DNA of 27,328 nucleotides from the NCBI GenBank assembly GCA_934317845.1, contig CAKRES010000024.1:1-27328 (forward strand), given 5' to 3'. Under the pieces are notes generated by a model. The model had not been told where the DNA came from and ran no database searches. It saw only the letters and a program-made list of their open reading frames with translations. A program made the position numbers and the translations under genes. The stretch comes from an uncultured Lachnospiraceae bacterium. GTDB taxonomy: Bacteria > Bacillota > Clostridia > Lachnospirales > Lachnospiraceae. Positions 23,939-27,328 of this stretch are shown here, piece after piece. Every line of letters starts with the position of its first letter. Position 1 is the stretch's first letter.

Positions 23939-26900
23939 GGAATTAGTCGGGAAGAAAGATTTTAAAACCGCATTAGCAGAACTTAAGTCGATTGACATTG
24001 AAAAATCACTTAATCCACAATTTATGAGATTGTGCGGACAGGTCTATGCGGAGAATAAAAAATACGACGACGCCAGAAAAACCTTGATCTCAGCTCATGT
24101 GCTGGCACCAAAGTCCAGTTCTATTATTGATGAACTCATACGTTTATATTTAAAGATGGGCTTTTTCACCAAGGCAAAACAATATTATAAGATTTATACG
24201 GCATGTGCTCCATCCGAAGGAATTGAGAGCCAGACGGTGTTATATAATCTGAAGAAAGCACTTCAGGCACCGGATGATGAATTGATCGAGATACTGAAAG
24301 GGATCTGTGACAAGGAATATGTCGATGTATGGGCATTTGAGCTTGCACTGCTTTATCGGAAAGCAGGACGGGTAGACGAGTGTATCCGTGAATGTGAAAA
24401 GATTAAAGATACATTTTCACAGTCTAATCTATATGTGAAGTGGGCGCGTCCGCTTAAGATGGGTAGTATTAATGTGGATAAGGCGTTTCACTGCTATCCG
24501 CTTCAGGAGGTGGCTGAGACAACCGGAAAGATTTACCAGTCAGTTCAGCAGGAGAATGAACAGCTTCGCAAAGATTACATAGAATTTTTCGGAATGCCGG
24601 AAGGCTCCGGAGTCGATGATGGTGATGCTGTGATCGTGGAAGAAGACGATGATGATGATGCGATCAGCGTGGCAGCACAGATTACAGATACAGTAAAAAG
24701 TACGGTAACTTCCGCATTTGGTAAGGTGAAAGATACGATCAATCATCCACTGGATGAAGAAGTGGAAGTGGAGATTGTAGAGATTGGCAGTGATGATGTA
24801 GACAGCGAAGAAGGTGAGCTGGTACATGATGGAGATGCTTCCCAGGATAATGGTGGTAACCCATGGCTGATCGAAGAGGATACAGTGGCGGCCAGACAGC
24901 AGGAGAAAGAAGAAGCTTCTGGAGAAATTGACGACATTAAGGTAGCACTGGATCGTATTGCGAAGGCAGAGCAGAAAAAGGCAGAAGAAGCAAAGAAGAA
25001 TGCAGAAGAAGCAGATGTCAATGCTGCTGCAGAAGCACTTGCAGCACAGCTTTCCGGGGATGAGGAAGAAGAACCGGAGATGATGTCGGTAGCACAGGAG
25101 GATTTGAAAGCGGAGACACCGGTACAGGAAGAACCTGAGGTGCAGTCACAGCAGACAGAAGAACCGGAAGAAGATGCGATAGAATTTTTAGACCTGGGCA
25201 GTGAAGAAGAGGACGAAGAGGAGACTTCCAAGACGGAGTCGGATGAAGAGGAAGAAGTAGACATTTCTTCATTATTACAGTCCATTGCACAAAACGATGC
25301 AGAGGAGGAAGATATCACTGAAGATAATGAGGAAGAAGAGGAAGGTATTTCCATCCTTAATTTGGGAGACGAGGAAGAAGAGATAGAATTTCTTGATTTA
25401 GGAAATGAAGACGAAGAGCCGGAGCAAGATGAAGAGCCGGAGCTTGATGTGATCGATCTTACAGAGGAACGTACAGAAGAGGAAGAAGAACCTCCTGTAA
25501 TTGAAATTTCGGAAGAAGAAGTATCCGAAGGACGTATTACAGAAGAGACTGCAAAAAAAGATAATGAGGAAAGAAAAGATGATCTTGAAGATGCAGTCGA
25601 TGCAGTACAAGAGGGGACAGAGGAGACTGCAGAACAAAGCGATTTTAATGAAAATGATTTAGAGAGGGAAGCGTTTGATATGGCAGATGAGAATAAACCA
25701 AAATTATCATTAAAATTAGCAGGTGGTGCCGGAGCCGGTGGTTTCGGTGGTGGTGCGAACAGAAGCAGTTTTGCCGGAGGCGGCATGCGAGGAGCAGCCG
25801 GAGGCGCAATTCTTTCCAAAGAAGAACGAGAATTTATGGCGCAGTATGATGCAAAACAGGCAGAACGGGAAGCTGCTGCAAAAGAGCGTGCAAGATTAGC
25901 CAAGGAAGCCGCTGCCAAAGAAGAAGCAGAGCGATTAGAGGCGCAACGTCAGGCTGCAATTGCAGAGCAGGAAGCCGCAAAACGAGCTGCGGAAGAAGCG
26001 AAGCGTGCAGAAGAAGAAGCTAGCCGTAGAGCAGAGGAAGAGGCCAAACGTGCGGCAGAGTTAGCGGTAGCAGAAGAACAGGCACGCAAAGAGGCTGAGG
26101 CTGAAGAGGCAGCACGTAAAGAGCGCATGGCGAAAGAGGAAGAAGAGCGTGCGCGCTTAGAAGAAGAGGCACGTAAGCTTGCTGAGGAACGTGCAAGAGA
26201 AGAAGCAGAAGCTGCAAGAGTAGCGGCAGAAGAAGCTGCAAAAAGAGCGGAAGAAGAACGTATCAAAGCCGAAGAAGAAAGAGAACGTTTAGCAGAGGAA
26301 GCACGCCGCAAAGAGGAAGAAGAACGCAAAGCGAAAGAGCAGGAGAAACAGAAGATTGTACAGTCTGCAAAGAGCGTGCGGAGCAAATACGATCAGGAGC
26401 GTGAGGATGCGATTGCAGCGATCCGTGCCAAAGTAGAGGCAGAGCGTGCAGCGAAAGAAGAGAAAAAGCGCAAGGCACAGGAAGTATTAGATGAACAGGA
26501 ACGACGTAAGATCAAATCTATGCCGGAGTGGAAGAGAAAACAGGTGGATCCTTCCATTTTAGAGCGACTCGGTATGGCAATTGATGAGGACGGCAATCTG
26601 ATCGATCCGGAAGAGGCCAAGAAAGAGCAGGAAGCAGCGCCAGAAGCTGCAGTAGAAACACCAGAGACACAGACTGTGGCAGAAGAAACGTCAACAACCT
26701 CTGAGGAGACACAGCAGGAAGCGGTAGAAGTACATGCCGGCCGTGAAGAGGAAGAAAAAGTTGAGATTGCTCCAAAGCGGGAAGACGAAGGAGAAGGTGT
26801 CAAGGTTGCTGATGATGGTGTGACACTGGCCAATTCCGCATTGCAGGGTGGCAGCTTAAGTGAGGCAGGATTAACCGGAGCAAAGTTAAGCGAGGTTGAT

Positions 26901-27328
26901 CATAATGAAATCACACTGGAAAATGCAGCATTTGCAGGAGAATCCTTGCAGTATGATGAAGATTTCGTGGAAAAGGAAGAAGAGCCGGTGATCGAGCTGG
27001 GAGAAGAAGTTCCGGCAGATGATATTGCAGAAGCAGAATCTGAAGTAGTTGAGTCTGTGGAAGAACAGCCAGAGGAGCCTGCGGTGGAGGATGTATCAGC
27101 TGAAGAGGAAGCACCGACAGAGGAGAGTGCACCGGAAGTAATTCAGTTAGGAACTGAACCAGCGGAGGCAGAGCCTGTAGCAGAGGAAGCACCGACAGAA
27201 GAGAGTGCACCAGAAGTAATTCAGTTAGGAACTGAGCCAGCGGAGGCAGAGCCTGTAGCAGAGGAAGCACCGGCAGAAGAGAGTGCACCGGAAGTAATTC
27301 AGTTAGGAACTGAGCCAGCGGAGGCAGA
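23898..27328 (+). CDS. Large TPR / acidic / coiled-coil repeat protein, C-terminus outside window
   Basis: An open frame of more than 1140 codons running off the right edge. I place the start at TTG 23898, with GGGGTG 8 nt before it; the first ATG, 23916, has no ribosome site. Residues 1-175 are TPR-like helices (MRLCGQVYAENKKYDDARKT, IRLYLKMGFFTKAKQYYKIY, FELALLYRKAGRVDECIREC). Then come acidic low-complexity stretches (about 235-600) with a repeated short motif such as IEFLDLG (428, 496), ISILNLG (484) and VIDLT (518). A Gly-rich patch follows, then an Ala/Glu/Arg/Lys single-helix or coiled coil (about 645-870), a pentapeptide-like patch (about 975-1017) and 26-residue tandem repeats. There is no signal peptide or membrane helix, so it is cytoplasmic. 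Function unknown; the plan suggests a scaffold. The long serine-rich frames opposite are artefacts of GAA/GAG codons. Confidence 0.85.
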   Translation, partial: MSTNLNMASVNKIKELVGKKDFKTALAELKSIDIEKSLNPQFMRLCGQVYAENKKYDDARKTLISAHVLAPKSSSIIDELIRLYLKMGFFTKAKQYYKIYTACAPSEGIESQTVLYNLKKALQAPDDELIEILKGICDKEYVDVWAFELALLYRKAGRVDECIRECEKIKDTFSQSNLYVKWARPLKMGSINVDKAFHCYPLQEVAETTGKIYQSVQQENEQLRKDYIEFFGMPEGSGVDDGDAVIVEEDDDDDAISVAAQITDTVKSTVTSAFGKVKDTINHPLDEEVEVEIVEIGSDDVDSEEGELVHDGDASQDNGGNPWLIEEDTVAARQQEKEEASGEIDDIKVALDRIAKAEQKKAEEAKKNAEEADVNAAAEALAAQLSGDEEEEPEMMSVAQEDLKAETPVQEEPEVQSQQTEEPEEDAIEFLDLGSEEEDEEETSKTESDEEEEVDISSLLQSIAQNDAEEEDITEDNEEEEEGISILNLGDEEEEIEFLDLGNEDEEPEQDEEPELDVIDLTEERTEEEEEPPVIEISEEEVSEGRITEETAKKDNEERKDDLEDAVDAVQEGTEETAEQSDFNENDLEREAFDMADENKPKLSLKLAGGAGAGGFGGGANRSSFAGGGMRGAAGGAILSKEEREFMAQYDAKQAEREAAAKERARLAKEAAAKEEAERLEAQRQAAIAEQEAAKRAAEEAKRAEEEASRRAEEEAKRAAELAVAEEQARKEAEAEEAARKERMAKEEEERARLEEEARKLAEERAREEAEAARVAAEEAAKRAEEERIKAEEERERLAEEARRKEEEERKAKEQEKQKIVQSAKSVRSKYDQEREDAIAAIRAKVEAERAAKEEKKRKAQEVLDEQERRKIKSMPEWKRKQVDPSILERLGMAIDEDGNLIDPEEAKKEQEAAPEAAVETPETQTVAEETSTTSEETQQEAVEVHAGREEEEKVEIAPKREDEGEGVKVADDGVTLANSALQGGSLSEAGLTGAKLSEVDHNEITLENAAFAGESLQYDEDFVEKEEEPVIELGEEVPADDIAEAESEVVESVEEQPEEPAVEDVSAEEEAPTEESAPEVIQLGTEPAEAEPVAEEAPTEESAPEVIQLGTEPAEAEPVAEEAPAEESAPEVIQLGTEPAEA
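27106..27328 (+). repeat. 78-bp in-frame tandem repeats (26 residues), cut by the window edge
   Basis: Units begin at 27106, 27184 and 27262; the last is cut after 67 bases. Each encodes EEAP(T/A)EESAPEVIQLGTEP followed by AEAEPVA. Copies differ by few bases, so they arose recently or are being homogenised. The number of units beyond the edge is unknown. Confidence 0.92.

Noticed and set aside
24743..25918. Long minus-strand serine-rich frame (391 codons)
   Set aside because: It is the mirror of GAA/GAG/GCA-rich codons of the plus-strand TPR protein. It has no ribosome site and its composition is monotonous. The same holds for minus frames at 25949-26386, 26393-26833 and 26911-27288.

Overview
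The window reads as a low-to-mid GC Gram-positive chromosome, most likely a gut Clostridia member of the Lachnospiraceae type. The reasons are strong AGGAGG ribosome sites, TTGACA/TATAAT promoters often with a TGn extension, U-tract terminators, and a gene set typical of that family: FtsX-type ABC permease, cytoplasmic GH2 and GH5 glycosidases, an Rpn-type nuclease, a DUF4143 ATPase, and a JetA/DUF6063/SMC-like operon. This is judged from protein recognition by eye, not from a search.

Layout. 1-2882: the end of an ABC ATPase and its two-module FtsX permease, translationally overlapping. 2865-7499: a carbohydrate block with a GH2 beta-mannosidase, a 10-TM EamA-type transporter, and a GH5 glycosidase with its own promoter and a clear terminator. 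7561-11957: a TetR repressor with a double-dyad operator over its own promoter, followed by a heterodimeric ABC exporter-fold pair with an ATGA overlap, ending in a terminator. 12003-14793: two accessory-type genes (a DUF4143 ATPase and an Rpn/PD-(D/E)XK protein), each with its own promoter, repeated operator-like sites and terminator. 14818-15430: an intergenic region with two 116-bp direct repeats, each carrying a hairpin, a Shine-Dalgarno site and the same 13-codon ORF. 15431-16253: two small conserved-looking membrane proteins in one operon.

16260-23014: a tightly packed three-gene operon equivalent to MukF-MukE-MukB. The genes are JetA-like (kleisin), DUF6063/JetB-like (KITE) and a 1477-residue SMC-like ATPase (JetC-like). 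It matches a Wadjet or Mks condensin, but no JetD nuclease gene is adjacent. Immediately downstream (23080-23608) an independent near-consensus promoter drives a roughly 490-nt hairpin-rich RNA ending in a perfect 12-bp terminator. I could not match it to a known RNA family.

23735-27328: a very long reading frame runs off the right edge. It has N-terminal TPR-like helices, long acidic low-complexity stretches with a recurring hydrophobic-Leu-Gly motif, a Gly-rich linker, an Ala/Glu/Arg coiled-coil arm, a pentapeptide-like patch, and 26-residue tandem repeats. The long serine-rich frames on the opposite strand are shadows of it.

The items most worth following are the large RNA, the JetD-less condensin operon beside it, the 116-bp repeats with their 13-codon ORF, the probable AUU start of the Rpn gene, and the repeat-rich TPR protein.
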